A stretch of DNA of 64,000 nt from Pleurodeles waltl (GCF_031143425.1 NC_090438.1:756923823-756987822); one strand, 5' to 3'; positions 33,814-45,650 are shown, counted from the first letter of the stretch. Notes: generated by a model from the letters alone, not told the origin. Translations and numbers: made by a program.

Positions 33814-34490
33814 CACTGCTGTATCCTGGGGAGTGCAAAGCCACAGTCTCTCAAGTCTCTCCAGTGGGTGGTTTGCCCACTGCTTTATCCTGGGGAGTGC
33901 AAAGCCACAGTCTCTCAAGTCTCTCCAGTGGGTGGTTTTCCCACTGCTTTATCCTGGGGAGTGCAAAGCCACAGTCTCACAAGTGGATAACAGTCTCCAC
34001 TGGTTCTGGAGGGGGCTTTGTGCCCAGAGTGCTTCATCCTTCCAAGGACAGAGGTAGTGGATAACAGTCTCCACTGGTTCTGGAGGGGCCTTTATGCCCA
34101 GAGTGCTTCATCCTGCCAAGGACAGAGGTAGTGGATAACAGCCTCCACTGGTTCTGGAGGGGGCTTTGTGCCCAGAGTGCTTCATCCTGCCAAGGGCAGA
34201 GGTAGTGGATGCCTTTCTCCACTGGTTCTGGAGGGGGCTTTGTGCCCAGAGTGCTCATCCTGCCAAGGACAGAGGTAGTGGATGCCTTTCACCACTGGTT
34301 CTCGAGGAGGCTTTGTGCCCAGAGTGCTTCATCCTGCCAAGGACAGAGGTAGTGGATGCCTTTCTCCACTGGTTCTGGAGGGGGCTTTGTGCCCAGAGTG
34401 CTTCATCCTGCCAAGGATAGAGGTAGTGGATGCCTTTCTCCACTGGTTCTGGAAGGAGCTTTGTGCCCAGAGTGCTTCATCCAGCTCGTG
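33814..34490. repeat. Two adjacent minisatellites (64 bp and 74 bp)
   Basis: From 33814 there are about three copies of a 64-bp unit with CACTGCTTTATCCTGGGGAG. From about 33985 to 34490 there are nearly seven copies of a 74-bp unit with CTCCACTGGTTCTGGAGG and GTGCCCAGAGTGCTTCATCC. Spacing of 64 is exact between 33814, 33878 and 33942. The array starts directly downstream of the gene B stop codon. The frames through it on both strands are repeat artefacts. Confidence 0.9.
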
Positions 34491-34496
34491 GCGGCC

Positions 34497-37253
34497 TCAG
34501 TAGCGGCGTTGCTTGCGGCGCTCATTGGCCTGCGGTGATGGTGGTTGGCTCAGTGGGTGTGCTGCTGGCGGCGGTGTCCTCGGCAGCGGTGCTGGTGGCG
34601 GCGGTGTCCTAGGCAGTGGTGCTGGTGGCGGCGGTGTCCTGGGCAGCGGTGCTGGTGGCAGCAGTGTCCTTGACAGCAGTGCTGTTGGCGGCAGTGTCCT
34701 TGACAGCGGTGCTGGTGGCGGCAGTGTCCTGGGCAGTGGTGCTGGTGGCGGCAGTGTCTTTGGCAACGGTGCTGGCAGTGTCCTTGGCAGCGGTGCTGGT
34801 GGCGGTCTTGTCCACCATGCAGGTTGGCGGCGACTTCCCTTTCTTTCTGTGCCCTTCCCCACCTTGGATGGTGGCGCAGCTGTCTTCCCACTCCCAACTG
34901 TAGTCCTGGGAGAGTCCTTGATGGCAGGTGTTTTGCCCTTCTCCCTACGGGCAGTGGCTAACTTCTTATGCTTCTGAGGTGGGGGACTGTCCGTGGTGTG
35001 GCTCTTTGGCACACTGGCTGCCCTGCTGCTTGGCACACTCCAGAAGCCGGTTACTGCTGGCACCACTGTTCCCGCTGATGTGGTGGCTGAGGTGCTGGGT
35101 TGGGACCTGGAAAGGCATGCCCTAGGGGACTGAAGGGGTGGGGGAGGTGAGGGAAAGAGGTCAAGGTTGGACAGGAAAAGTTTTTTAGACACACTGGAAC
35201 GGGTAGCTGGAGGGGGTTTGGGAGTGGAGGAAGAGGTAGTGATTGTAGGAGGTGTACGTTTGCAGACTTTGGGTGAAGGTGCATGGGCTAGAGGCTGTCG
35301 TGAGGTGGATGGCTGTTGGGTGGGTGTGTGGCTGCGTTTGTGTACCTTGGGAGGTGGGCTCACAGACGCATTGGGAGAGGACACAGGGGATGTGTGAATG
35401 GTAGTGGGGGTGGTGAGTGCACGTGAGCGGTGTGTGGTGATGGGTGTGCTGGTGATGGACCTGGTGGCTGAAGATGTAGTGCATGCAGGTGTGAGTGGAG
35501 ACGTGACAGGGAGGGAAGAGGGAGACGAGGAGGAGGGGGACACAGTGGAGGCAGTGGCTGTTGGCATGTCTGCATGGGTGTGATGCTTGTGTGAGTGACT
35601 GTGGGATGTGTGGTGCTTATGTTTGCCCGAGCTTCCCTTGTGTGTTGAGGTGTGTGCATGCTGGCCTGATGGTGTGCTTGGGATAGGCTGAGGTACAGCG
35701 GTTTGGGTCTGGGTGGAGGAAGTTGGAGGGGGGAGGCTGACACAGGGACAATGGCTGCCATCAGTGCTGAGGCCAGAGTCTGAAAAGCTCGCTGTTGGGC
35801 TGCCTGACCAGAATTAATGCCCTACAGGTATGCATTGGTTTGTTGCAACTGCCTCTCTACACCCTGGATGGCATTCAGAATGGTAGACTGCCCAACAGTG
35901 TGGGATCTGAGGAGGTCAATGGCCTCCTCACTGAGGGCAGCAGGGCTGACAGGGGCAAGGGCAGAGGTGCCTGGGGCAAAGGAGATGCCCACCCTCCTGG
36001 GTGAGCGGCCACGGGGCACACACTGAGGGGCTGCTGGGAGGGCGGTGCTGGTAGGGGGGGTGGCAGCTGTACCTCTAGATGCAGGGGGCACAGAGGGGCC
36101 CTCCACCGCAAGGGAGCTCCTATCAGAGGAGGAGTCCGTGTCGCTGGTCTCAGCTCCTGTCCCCGCCGTGGAGCTCCTCTCGCCCTCCATCCCACTGGTG
36201 GCTTCAGACTCTGTTGTCTCGCCCTCCATGGCCATGTGTGATGCAGCACCCTCCTCCTCCGGTGCCACTGGTCCTCCGCCTGATGATGCTATTGCACACA
36301 AGAACAGGGAGACCAAAAAAAAGAGGGGGGGAGACAGAAGAAAGACATGTTGAGTGCATGCAATACCGCTACCGTTGGGGGATACTACAGGCACAGAAGA
36401 CCTCTGCACTACGCTGTGCACTTAGAGTTCCCTAATTAATCACAGGGACATGGGGTACAAGGCCTATGCCCAATTGCTGCACACATGGAAGTCACACAAG
36501 CCTGACTAGGTGTAGTTGGCTCTGAACACTGGTGGGGTGGGGTGCCACATGGCCTGCCTTACGAAGGGACCTTACCTACTAAACTCACCCTGGCCTAGGG
36601 GAACCCACAGCCCACCTCCCCCACCCAGACACCTCGTAATGCACGCTGATTCAGCTGAATGAGAGTGTACTCACCTCCTTGTGGCTGCTGTGATGCTCTC
36701 AAGTGCCCATCCAACTCCGGATACGCCACCTCCAGGATCCGGAACATCAGGGGGGTCATGGTGTGATGGGCGCCCCCCCACGTTGGGAGGCCATCCCCAG
36801 CTGGGCCTCTGCCGTCTTCTTGCTCCAGTGGCGAATGTTTTCCCATCTTTTCCAGCAGTGGGTGCTCCGTCTATGGTGGACCCCCAGGGTCCGGACGTCC
36901 TTGGCGATGGCACGCCAAATATCTTTCTTCTGGTGGGCGCTGACCTACAGGAATAGTACAGGGGAAAAGGAGAAGATATAACTATCCAGACCATCACAGT
37001 CATTGGCCCGCGTACCTACCCTTGCCATGACGCACATGCACTCACCGTTGTTTCATGCACGCCTCATTCTGCCCCCTATCTTCCATCCACACCACTCCAC
37101 ACAGGAATTGCCCATACAGCATGCTCACAGTGTACTTACCTGTTTGTCTGGAGGATCATAGAGTAGCGTGTACTGGGGGAGGACCCTATCCACTAGTTTC
37201 TCCAACTCCTCCCTGGTGAAGGCAGGGGCTCTTTCCCCAGACACATGAGCCAT
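34497..37253 (-). pseudogene. Harbinger SANT/Myb-like gene B, three exons predicted
   Basis: Likely start at 37253: MAHVSGERAPAFTREELEKL, then VDRVLPQYTLLYDPPDKQ to a donor GTAAGT (exon 37253-37140). Exon 2 (36944-36675) begins after CTGTAG with VSAHQKKDIWRAIAKDVRTL, then THCWKRWENIRHW, together a SANT/Myb-like DNA-binding domain with spaced tryptophans. A frameshift lies in a G-run near 36770. Exon 3 (from 36288) has an acidic Ser/Thr-rich stretch, a short helix EAIDLLRSHTVGQSTILNAI, and after frame changes a long Pro/Ser/Thr tail ending ERRKQRRY. It is divergent from the transposase. Its probable role is DNA binding for transposition. It differs from gene A. Confidence 0.65.
34560..34815. 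repeat. 30-bp coding minisatellite in gene B
   Basis: About eight copies of a 30-bp unit (core GTGCTGGTGGCGGC on +) encode a 10-residue repeat on the - strand, of type PPPAPLPRTL. The array keeps the frame open, explaining why a 356-residue frame (35567-34497) survives there. Confidence 0.85.
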
Positions 37254-37690
37254 TATCTCCTCCAGAATCAGGTCACAGCAGCACTTGCAGTGTAGGTCCT
37301 CTCCTGTCGAAGATCAGGTATCAAGTGAGTGAACAGAAAATGACAGCCATGTCCGCGGCGGTGTGTACTGTCACCGCCAGCGTAAATCGCCATTTGCTCC
37401 TGGGACCCATAGGGTCCAATGTTAACCAATGCAGGATTGCGCCGCGGTCTTCGACTGCCTACCGCGACAGTGTACAACGCCAGCGCAGTTACCTCATACC
37501 CCCTTGTCCCACATTACAGGTCAGGCAGCCGCCATTTCAGGGGGCCACATGGCATTATTTTTAAATGCATCACACATATCTAGGCCTTGCATCCACATTA
37601 AGACAGGGACATAGCGGATTGAAAAATATGTGCAATAAAGTTGTGTTTTCATACCTTAGTGTTGGCTGACCCTCTGCTCTCTGTTCTCCT
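37254..37690. promoter_or_regulatory. Divergent intergenic region between gene B and transposase
   Basis: The gene B start (37253, -) and the transposase relic (+) diverge from here. The segment holds GCGGCGGT, ACCGCC and GCCGCGGT words like those crowding the element's ends, plus an imperfect inverted pair (GGCGGTGTGTACTGTCACCG and CGCGACAGTGTACAACGCC). A shared promoter with binding sites for the Myb-like proteins is a reasonable inference. No TATA box is evident. Confidence 0.35.
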
Positions 37691-38815
37691 CCATAGAGCA
37701 CGTCCGCTGGGGCAGGTGAGGAGATGGCGGCATCCTCTGGTGTACAGACTGCTGGTGGACCTGTCGACAATGGAAGAATGACATGTAATTGTCACTCACA
37801 GACTGGACCGTGCCACAATCCAGGAACTGTGTGCCCAGCTAGAGCCGGACTATCCGCCATCCCACAGGTATCCCCCCTCTAGTGCAGGTACTGTCAGTAC
37901 TCCGTTTCCTGGCAAGTGGGTCTTTTCAGACGACAGTGGTCATAGCATCAGGGATGATCCAGCCTATGTCTCCAACATGTTGTCCAGAGTGTTGTCTGCC
38001 CTGCTGAAACACATGCACAACTACATCGTTTTCCCTCAGGTGGAGGATTTGCCTACAGTGAAAGGTGACTTCTATGCCCTGGGACATATCCCCAACATCA
38101 TAGGTGCCATTGATGGGGCACATGTGGCCTTGGTCCTCCCCCCGCAGGAGTGAACAGGTGTACAGAAACCAGAAGAGTTACCATTCTATGAATGTGCAGA
38201 TGGTGTGTTTGGCCGACCAGTACATCTCCCATGTGAATGCCAAGTTTCCTGGCTCAGTGCATGCCGCTTACATTCTGGGGAATAGCAGCATCCCTTATGT
38301 GATGGGGCAACTCTAGAGGCACTGTGAGTGGCTATTAGGTGAGGACATGGACCCTATACAGTGTGACTAGGTGTTTGGGTCTGGGGTTGTCCCTAAGGGT
38401 TAGTGTGTGTCTAACAGTTGTCCCTCGACATTTGCAGGTGACTCTGGCTACCCCAACCTGTCATGGCTACTGATCCCAGTGAGAAATCCCAGGACAAGGG
38501 CAGAGGAACGCTACATTGAGGCCCATTGCGAACTAGGAGGGTTATAGAGAGGACCTTCGGCCTCCTGAAGGCCACGTTCAGGTGCCTCCATATGACAGGT
38601 GGTTCCCTATTCTACTCACCAAAGAAGGTGTGCCAGATCATCGTGGCCTGCTGTATGCTTCACAACTTGGCTTTGCGATGACAGGTGCCTTTTCTGCAGG
38701 AGGATGGTCCAGATGGAGGTCTTGTGGCAGCTGTGGACAGTGAAGACGAGGAAGCAGAAGAAGAGGATATTGACAACAGAAACACGGTGATTCATCAATA
38801 CTTCCAGTGAGACAC
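37690..38815 (+). pseudogene. HARBI1-like transposase relic
   Basis: The DDE transposase cuts and reinserts Harbinger DNA. Pieces in three frames are recognisable: LDRATIQELCAQLEPD at about 37800; SRVLSALLKHMHNYIVFPQV, then GHIPNIIGAIDGAHV with the first catalytic Asp (about 37985-38130); QVYRNQKSYHSMNVQMVCLA; and HVNAKFPGSVHAAYIL, where HDA is usual. A 99-bp intron is predicted at 38339-38437 (TTAG/GTGAGG..TTTGCAG/GTGACTC), joining to GDSGYPNLSWLL. The end has VIERTFGLLKA, SPKKVCQIIVACCMLHNLAL, an acidic tail and HQYFQ-stop. Several frameshifts and stops. A GTAAG after the stop and TTTCACAG at 38932 may mark a 3' UTR intron. Confidence 0.8.
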
Positions 38816-39283
38816 AGGTAAGAAGACATCACTGCCTGCTACATCTGATACACTTGTTCTACCTCTCATCTGTCTGTCACTTTCACCCAGTGTATGGACC
38901 CTGAGTTGTCACTTTCCCTTTCGATTTCACAGATGTGGGTCCCACTGTGTGACATCTGCTTTGTTTCCTCATGGACTAGAGCTGTGTGACATATGTATGT
39001 TGACAATACAATGGATATTGCATTTTGCCTCTGTTATTGCAAATACACATTTTCAAAAGCACAGACTGACTTCAGATAGTTTTGTGATTTAAGGGTGTTT
39101 ATTTAAGTGCTAAATAGTGGAGGGGGTTGTAAAATGGTCAGGGGTGATGGAATGTCCATGGCAGAATCCAGTCTATTAGTATAACAGGTGCATTGTCCTA
39201 AGGGGCATAGGAAGTGGAGCTGGGGCAGTTGATGGATGGACAGGGTGACAAAGTGGGACAAAAGGATGACAATCAGGGTGGTC

Positions 39284-40816
39284 TCATTTCTTGGCGCGGG
39301 TCTTGGCATTGAGCTCTGTCTTTGTCCTGGATCTCAGGGACCGCTTGCAGGGTGGTTCTCCATCTGTAGGTGTTGGGTGCTGGTGTTGTGGTCCTGTGGC
39401 GGTGCCTCCTGTCCACTAGCACCGGCGGAGGTGGTGGGCAGTTCATCGTCCAGGCTAGTGTCAGGGGCCCCTTGTTGTGCAACAGTGTCCCTCCTGGTGT
39501 TCACAAGTTCCTTCAGCACCCCTACAATGGTGCCCAGGGTGGTATTGATGGCTTTGAGTTCCTCCCTGACCCCAAATACTGTTCCTCCTGCAGCCGCTGG
39601 GTCTCCTGAAACTTGGCCAGTACTGTTGTCATCGTCTCCTGGGAATGATGGTAGGCTCCCATGATGTTGGAGAGGGTCTTGTGGAGAGTGGAAATGGGTT
39701 CCCTGGGCCTGTCCTCCCCCTGTCGCAGAGCAGCTCTCCCAGTTCCCCTGTGTTCCTGGGCCTCTGTCCCCTGAACCGTGTGCCCACTGCCACTGCCCCC
39801 AGGTCCCTGCTGTTGTTGGGGTGGTGGGTTAGCCTAGGTTCCCTGTAGTGGTGGACACACTGCTGCTTGACGTGTCCTGGGGACAGAGGTATGGGCCCGC
39901 TGGGTGGGTGTTGTGCTGGTGTTTCCTGAGGGGGGAGGCTCTGCTGTGGCTTGTGCCAGTGTGAGGGGAACCAACTGTCCCGAGGTCCAAGATGGGCCGG
40001 GATGGTCATCTAGATCCAGTTGGACAGAGCTGCTGTCATCACTGTGGGCCTCTTCTGCGGGTGGAGTGGACATGTCTGGATCCTCCTGTCCAGTGACATT
40101 GGGTAGGGGTCCTGCAGGGGTGTAAAGGCAGAATTATTGCATCTGTGTGCACCATGGTGTGCAATGGGTGGGAGACCCTGTATCCCAGTGCTTGCATTCT
40201 TGTGTAGGACCTTGTGTGCTAATTGTTTAGGGGTGTGTGTGGGTATGTGCAGTGGCCTTGCATTGGTGATGGGTGTCCATGCTTTGGTGTTGCATGCAGG
40301 GCTTGGGTTTGGGATGGGTGGTTTGTGATAGTGGGACATATGTGAGGAGTTGGAGTGATGGGGGTGAGGGCGAGGATGGGGGTATGTGATAGCATGCAGG
40401 TAGGGTGGGGGATGAAGTAGTTAAAGATTTGACTTACCAGAGTCCATTCCTCCAGCTACTCCTGCGAGGCCCTCAGGATGCAGTATAGCCAAGACCTACT
40501 CCTCCCATGTTGTTAGTTGTGGGGGAGGAGATGGGGGTCCGCCGCCAATCCACTGAACAGCGATGTGGTGTCTTGAGACCAGGGAATGTACCTTCCCCTG
40601 TAGGTCGTTCCGACTCTTCCTGATGTCATCCCATGTTCTTGGGTGCTGTCCCCCTGTGTTGACCCTGTCCACGATTCTGCGCCATAGCTCCATCTTCCTA
40701 GCTATGGTGGTGTGCTGCACCTGTGATCTGAATAGCTGTGGCTCTACCCGGATGATTTCCTCCACCATGACCCTGAGCTCCTCCGCAGAAAACCTGGGGT
40801 GTCTTCGCGGTGCCAT
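39284..40816 (-). pseudogene. Harbinger SANT/Myb-like gene A, copy 1
   Basis: Exon 1 (40816-40438) starts MAPRRHPRFSAEELRVMVEE and has KMELWRRIVDRVN and a DDIRKSRNDLQGKVHS segment, a SANT/Myb-like trihelix. A premature TAG lies at 40496-40498. The donor GTAAG follows GGACTCTG. Exon 2 starts at 40111 after CCCCTGCAG and encodes a polar Ser/Thr/Pro/Gln-rich region. It ends with a basic tail and a stop at 39284-39286 (..KTRAKK). Frame changes break exon 2. The second copy (61981-63501) is far better preserved and supports the exon structure. The product would be the DNA-binding partner of the transposase. Confidence 0.75.
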
Positions 40817-41409
40817 GGGGTGGTGTGGGTGATGTGTGAGGTGGTGTGTGTGGTGATGTGTGGGGTGATGTTTATGGGTGTGTGGTGTTTTGTGCGTGAA
40901 TGTGTATGTGTGATGGTGTTGTGTGCCTCTGCATGGTGGGGTTGTCTTTGGTCTGCTGTCTCTCTGGCCTTCATCCAAATTTCTGGTCGTAAGGGTTTGT
41001 GGGTAATGTGGGTGTGTGTTTTATATTGGATTGGGTGTGTGGGTGCGGTGTGTGTATGTGTATCAGGTGTGTGTATTCAGAATTGTCCAATGTGGTAGTG
41101 TTTTGTAAATGTGTGTGTATTTTGAGCGCATCGGTGTGTACCGCCAATGGAATACCGCAGTTGAAAGACCGCTTCAAGGATTCGTGGGTCGTGATAGTGT
41201 GGGCGTATTCCTGTTGGCGTGACTGTGGAGGTTTTGTTATCGCCAGTTTATCACTGACCTTTGGTGTGGCGGACTTGTGTGGGTGTCTGGATTTTGGCGG
41301 ATTCCGAGGTATGGGTCGTAGTAGCTGTGGCAGAAGTCCGGCAGTGTGTTGGCGGTCTTCTGCACGGCGGTAAGCAGCATTTACCGCCAATGTTGTAATG
41401 ACCCCCATA

Positions 41410-42604
41410 ATCTCCTGCAATAGGACCCAGGTCCCCAAGCTGCCCTGCTTGCTGCTTTACAACATGGGGTTGACCTTGTCCTTGCAAATCTGCCCACATT
41501 TCTCCTTGATGGACCCCAGGAATGCCTTAAGGGTTAAACAAAAGGCCCATAGCTCCAGTAGTTTGATGTGGAGTTGGCCCTCCACTGGGGACCAGAGTCC
41601 TATAATCTCACCCTGCCGCCAGATAATATCTCCCAACCCAGTAGTCATGAGTCTGTCATCCACTCTAGGTTAGCAAGGAAAGTTGCCTGCGGCAGTACAC
41701 AATGTTATCAGTCTGCCATCATTGCAAATCTTGAGCTTTCTCCTCTGAGAACTGGTGTCAGAAAGATGGCCTTGATGCTGGGCCGACTGAGAAGTCAGGG
41801 CTTGCATGTGTTAACTGGCATAGTTTTCAAGGAGGTTGTATGAATCAAAGAGGCCAAGAAGCTTCTGATCAACCCTCACTTGGATCCAGAATTGAGTCGG
41901 AAACATCTGGATAATAACCTGAATGTCCTGGACTTGTTACCATAGAAGAAAAGCCCGGAAATCCACTGTGTCCATGATCACCTAAATAAGGATAGCGTCT
42001 GTGAGGGAATTGTCTGGGACTTTGGCTCATTTATGGTGAAACACAATGATGTTAAATGTTTCCCCGTCGTCCAGAGGTGGTTCATGACTGATTGTGGTGA
42101 GCATGTCTTTACCAGCCACTTCCTGAGATACAGGAATATAGGAACTTCTAATCTCAGAAGAAGAGCAGCAAACACCACAACCACTTTTGTGAACACCTGA
42201 AGGACAGTGGTGAGACAGTAGCAGAAAATGCTCCTGGTTTACCCTGAACCACAGGTAACGCTTGAGAAACTGCAGAAGAGGTATTTGAAAATATGCATTT
42301 AGTGGTGTTCCTAACCACATCTGTCCATTTGAGTACCAAGCAAACAGGTCCACCCTAGAGTTTCAAAATTCCTGCATTGTTTTGGGAATGCATTCTTGCT
42401 GGTCTTGAGTGGCTTGAAGTAATATAATTGTAAGGAGTTTCTTAATCTCTCTACTTCCTGGATGTCAACCTGTGTTATGATTCACTTACAAAGAAGATGA
42501 GCCACCTCTGTCCATCCCAGCTTCCCTGTTTTAACTTCTGCAGAGACGTTGAGATCACTTTCACAACTTTGACACTATTGTACTAACTTGCTTCTGTTAC
42601 CACT
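41410..42604 (-). pseudogene. DIRS-type reverse transcriptase and RNase H
   Basis: On the - strand, LNAYFQIPLLQFLKRYLWFR resembles the DAYFHIPI..RYLRF motif of DIRS RT. In another frame, MFTKVVVVFAALLLRLEVPI is followed by FLYLRKWLVK, where the catalytic YLDDWL is altered, then CFTINEPKSQTIPSQTL. Downstream, GQLHIKLLELWAFCLTLKAF is the RNase H segment (usual LHINxLELRAV). The reading breaks often. The element is cut at 41407 by Harbinger-1 and resumes at 32942. To the right it is cut by the solo LTR at 42605. Confidence 0.75.
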
Positions 42605-44628
42605 TGTTGGAAATGGCCTTTCTGCAGGGTCAACCCCAAACGTTTTGCCTTCCTCCTTCTCTTTTTTTGACCTAATTTTTGCTGGCTTTAGGATTCTGCA
42701 CACTTTACCACTGCTAATCAGTGCTAAAGTGCATATTCATGCTCCTTAAAACATGATGACATTGGCTCATACCCAATTGGACTATTTAATTTACTTATAA
42801 TACCCTAGTAGAGTGCACTATATGTGCCCAGGGCCTGTAGATTAAATGCTACTTGTGGGCCTGCAGCACTGGTTATGCCACCCACTTAAGTAGCTCCTTA
42901 ACCTTGTCTCAGGCTTGTCATTGCAAGGCCTGTCTGTGCAATTTCACTGCCAATTCAACTTGGCATTTAAAAGTACTTGCCAAGCCCAAAACTCCCCCTT
43001 TTATACACATAAGACACCCCTCTAAGGTATGCCCCAGGTAACCCATAGGGCAGGGTGCTGTGTAGTCAAAAGGCAGGACATGGACCTGTGTAGTTTACAT
43101 GTCCTGTTAGTGTAGAACTCCTAAAACCATTTTTACACTGCTTTGAGGGCTGCTCTTTTCATAGGCTAACATTGTTTAAGTGGTAGCTGCTTATCTGAAA
43201 GGAGTAAGAAGGTCATATTTAGAATGGCCAGAAGGGTGATACAAAATCATACTGACTAGTGAAGTTGGATTTTATATTACTATTTTAGAAATGCTACTTT
43301 TAGAAAGTGAGCATTTCTCTACACTTAAATCCTTCTGTGCCTTCCAATCCACATCTGGCTAGGTTTAATTGACACCTCCCTTGTGCATTCACTCAGACAC
43401 AACCCAAACACAGTATACTCAGCCTCACTTGCACATAGATGCATTTTGAATGGGTCTTACTGGGCTGGGAGGGTGGAGGGCCTGACACGTACATGTCAAA
43501 GGACAGTAGCCTGCCCTCACACAAATGACTGCCACACCCCTTACTGGGACCATGGCAGACAGGATGGAACTGAAAGGGGACCTTGTGCACTTCTAAGCCA
43601 CTCTTTGAAGTCTCCTCCACTTCAAAGGCACATCTGGGTATTTAAGCAGGGTCTCTGACCCTAACAACTTAGACACTATTTGGGGTAGACACTCTACCTC
43701 ACAGACACTTCCTGGAAAAGAAACTTGAACCAGAACCTGCATCCTGCCCAGAAGAACTGCCTGGCTGCCCAGAGGACTCACCTGACTGCTTTCTGTGAAG
43801 GACTGCTGCCTTGCTGTTGCCCTGCTGCCTTGCTGCTCTCTGGCTGAGGTGAAGAAGTGTTCTCCAAGGGCTTGGATAGAGCTTGCCTCCTGTTCCCTGA
43901 AGTCTCAGGACAAAAAAGACTTCTCTACAAGAAGGACTCCTTGTGCGGCTAAATTCGCCGCACAGCCTGCACCGCCATGCAAATTTTACTGCATGCTGAA
44001 CCGGAATGACACAGCCCAACTTCACCTGTGACTTCGTGCTGCCAGTGTAAGAAATCTAAGCATCGTCCCGAGGGTATCAGAAATCCCCGCAAACCGAAGA
44101 GGATCCACGACCGAGCCCCGGAAATCAACGCACAGCCGTCCTTGCGTGAAAACTAAACAACACATTGCCGTGTGCGGCCAGAGAAATCGACGCACACCCC
44201 CTTTGTTTCCACGCATCTCTGCGGTTCTTCGAGGAGATTTTGCATGTGAACCAGGTACTTTGTGCTTGAAAGCGACTTTGTTTGCTTTTAAAAGACTTAA
44301 GACACTTTATATCACTTTTACAGTGATATCTGAACATATACTTATTGCATTTTAATCGTTTTGACCTGCATCTTATCAGATAAATATTATATATTTTTCT
44401 AAACACTGTGTGGTGTATTTGTGTTGTGCCATATGGTGTTATTGTATGATTTATTGCACAAATACTTTATACATTGCCTTCTAAGTTAAGCCTGACTGCT
44501 CAGTGGCAAGCTACCAGAGGGTGGGCACAGGATAATTTGGACTGTTTGTGACTTACCATGACTAGAGTGAGGGTTCTTGCTTGGACAGGAGGTAACCTGA
44601 CTGCCAACCAAAGACCCCATTTCCAACA
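42605..44628. mobile_element. Solo LTR, 2.0 kb
   Basis: It runs from TGTTGGAAATGGCC to GGGGTC-complement CCCATTTCCAACA and is flanked by CCACT at 42600-42604 and 44629-44633. Terminal inverted pairing spans TGTTGGAAATGG. The middle carries CG-containing tracts such as TCGACGCACA-type words, common in amphibian LTR leaders. No coding sequence; all short frames within are incidental. It lies in the sequence right of the DIRS RT. Confidence 0.88.
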
Positions 44629-44678
44629 CCACTGCTATTGGATTGTAGTATTTTTACATGTTCCTTCGACAGACACAT

Positions 44679-45647
44679 GGCCCTCATTACAACGCTGGTG
44701 GACGGCAGTATAATGAAGGAAAGTACTGCCAACAGGCTGGCGGTACTTTTCCCCATAATATGACATTGGCGGTTTGGCTCAAGGCAAACCGCTAATGTAC
44801 CACTCCGTCCACAACGGTGTAACAGCTGCCAGGCTGGAGACTTCAGTCTCCAGCCAGGTGACTGTCACTAGCCCGCCCGTGGGATTATGACCCCGCCTAC
44901 CGCCGTGGTTTTCGTGGCTTCCTTACTGCCACGAAAACCATGGTGGTAGGCACTATCAGTGACAGGGAATCCCTTCCCTGTCACTGAGAGGGGTCTTCCC
45001 TGCCCCCCTCCCCAAGTCCCCCCTCCCATTCCAGACCCACCCCCCAACATACCAGCACCTTCAGGCACCATCATACACACACATACACACACTCATACCC
45101 ACATGCACCCACGCATGCATACATCAATTCACACACACATCCAAACACACTGACATACATACAAGCACAAATGCATTCACACAACATACACGCACTCACA
45201 CATCCACACATGCACACACATTCAACACGCAACACGCAACACGCACCCGCATTCACGCATGCACATACACACACATCCACACACACACACAAAAAAAACA
45301 CCCACTCCCCTGTTAGAGCACCCGACTTACCTGATTTCAGTGGGTCCTCTGTCAGGAGACGGGACAGGGCGCTGCTTCCAGCAGCAGCGACCAGCAGAAC
45401 ACCGCCAGGCCGTATCATGTGTCATGATACGGTGTGCGGCGGTCTACTGGCTTGGCCCTGATGCTGGCAGCAGCGCCACCTTACCACCATCCGCCGCCAT
45501 GGCCGCAGCCGGAATTCCGCCATCCTTCTGGTGGAATTCCAGACACGGTCATAATATGGTGGATGGCAGGTAGCCGCGGCGATGGTCTTTTGGCGGCTGT
45601 TGCTGTGGCGGTAGGTGGTTTTTACCACCAATGTTATAATGAGGGCC
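44679..45647. mobile_element. Harbinger MITE, complete, 969 bp
   Basis: Ends GGCCCTCATTACAACGCTGG and (complement) GGCCCTCATTATAACATTGG, with flanks CAT/TAT consistent with a mutated 3-bp duplication. Inside are a palindrome around CCACGAAAACCATGG (44890-44955), TCAGTGACAGGGAA/TTCCCTGTCACTGA, a CA-rich microsatellite (45070-45295) and many GGCGGT motifs. Non-coding. It is related to 19278-20075. Confidence 0.85.
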
Positions 45648-45650
45648 TAT

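Larger units (their letters stand above)
32946..41406. mobile_element. PIF/Harbinger DNA transposon, copy 1 (8.5 kb)
   Basis: The left end GGCCCTCATTATCAC..TGGCG and the right end (reverse complement GGGGGTCATTACAACATTGGCGG) form a degenerate terminal inverted repeat. Both are flanked by ATA (32943-32945 and 41407-41409). Subterminal regions are full of GGCGGT/ACCGCC motifs. Inside are a 64-bp and a 74-bp minisatellite, SANT/Myb-like gene B (-, 37253-34497), a HARBI1-like transposase relic (+, about 37690-38815) and SANT/Myb-like gene A (-, 40816-39284). It sits inside the DIRS element. Harbinger transposition is known to need both a transposase and a Myb-like partner. Stops and frameshifts make this copy non-autonomous. 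Confidence 0.85.

Noticed and set aside
33814..34490. Regular repeats as a CRISPR-like array
   Set aside because: Units are contiguous 64- and 74-bp minisatellite copies without unique spacers, in a vertebrate transposon.
34497..35567. 356-residue Pro/Ser-rich frame as an independent secreted or structural protein
   Set aside because: It lies inside Harbinger-1, in line with the upstream SANT-domain exons, and much of it is a 30-bp minisatellite; better read as the tail of gene B.
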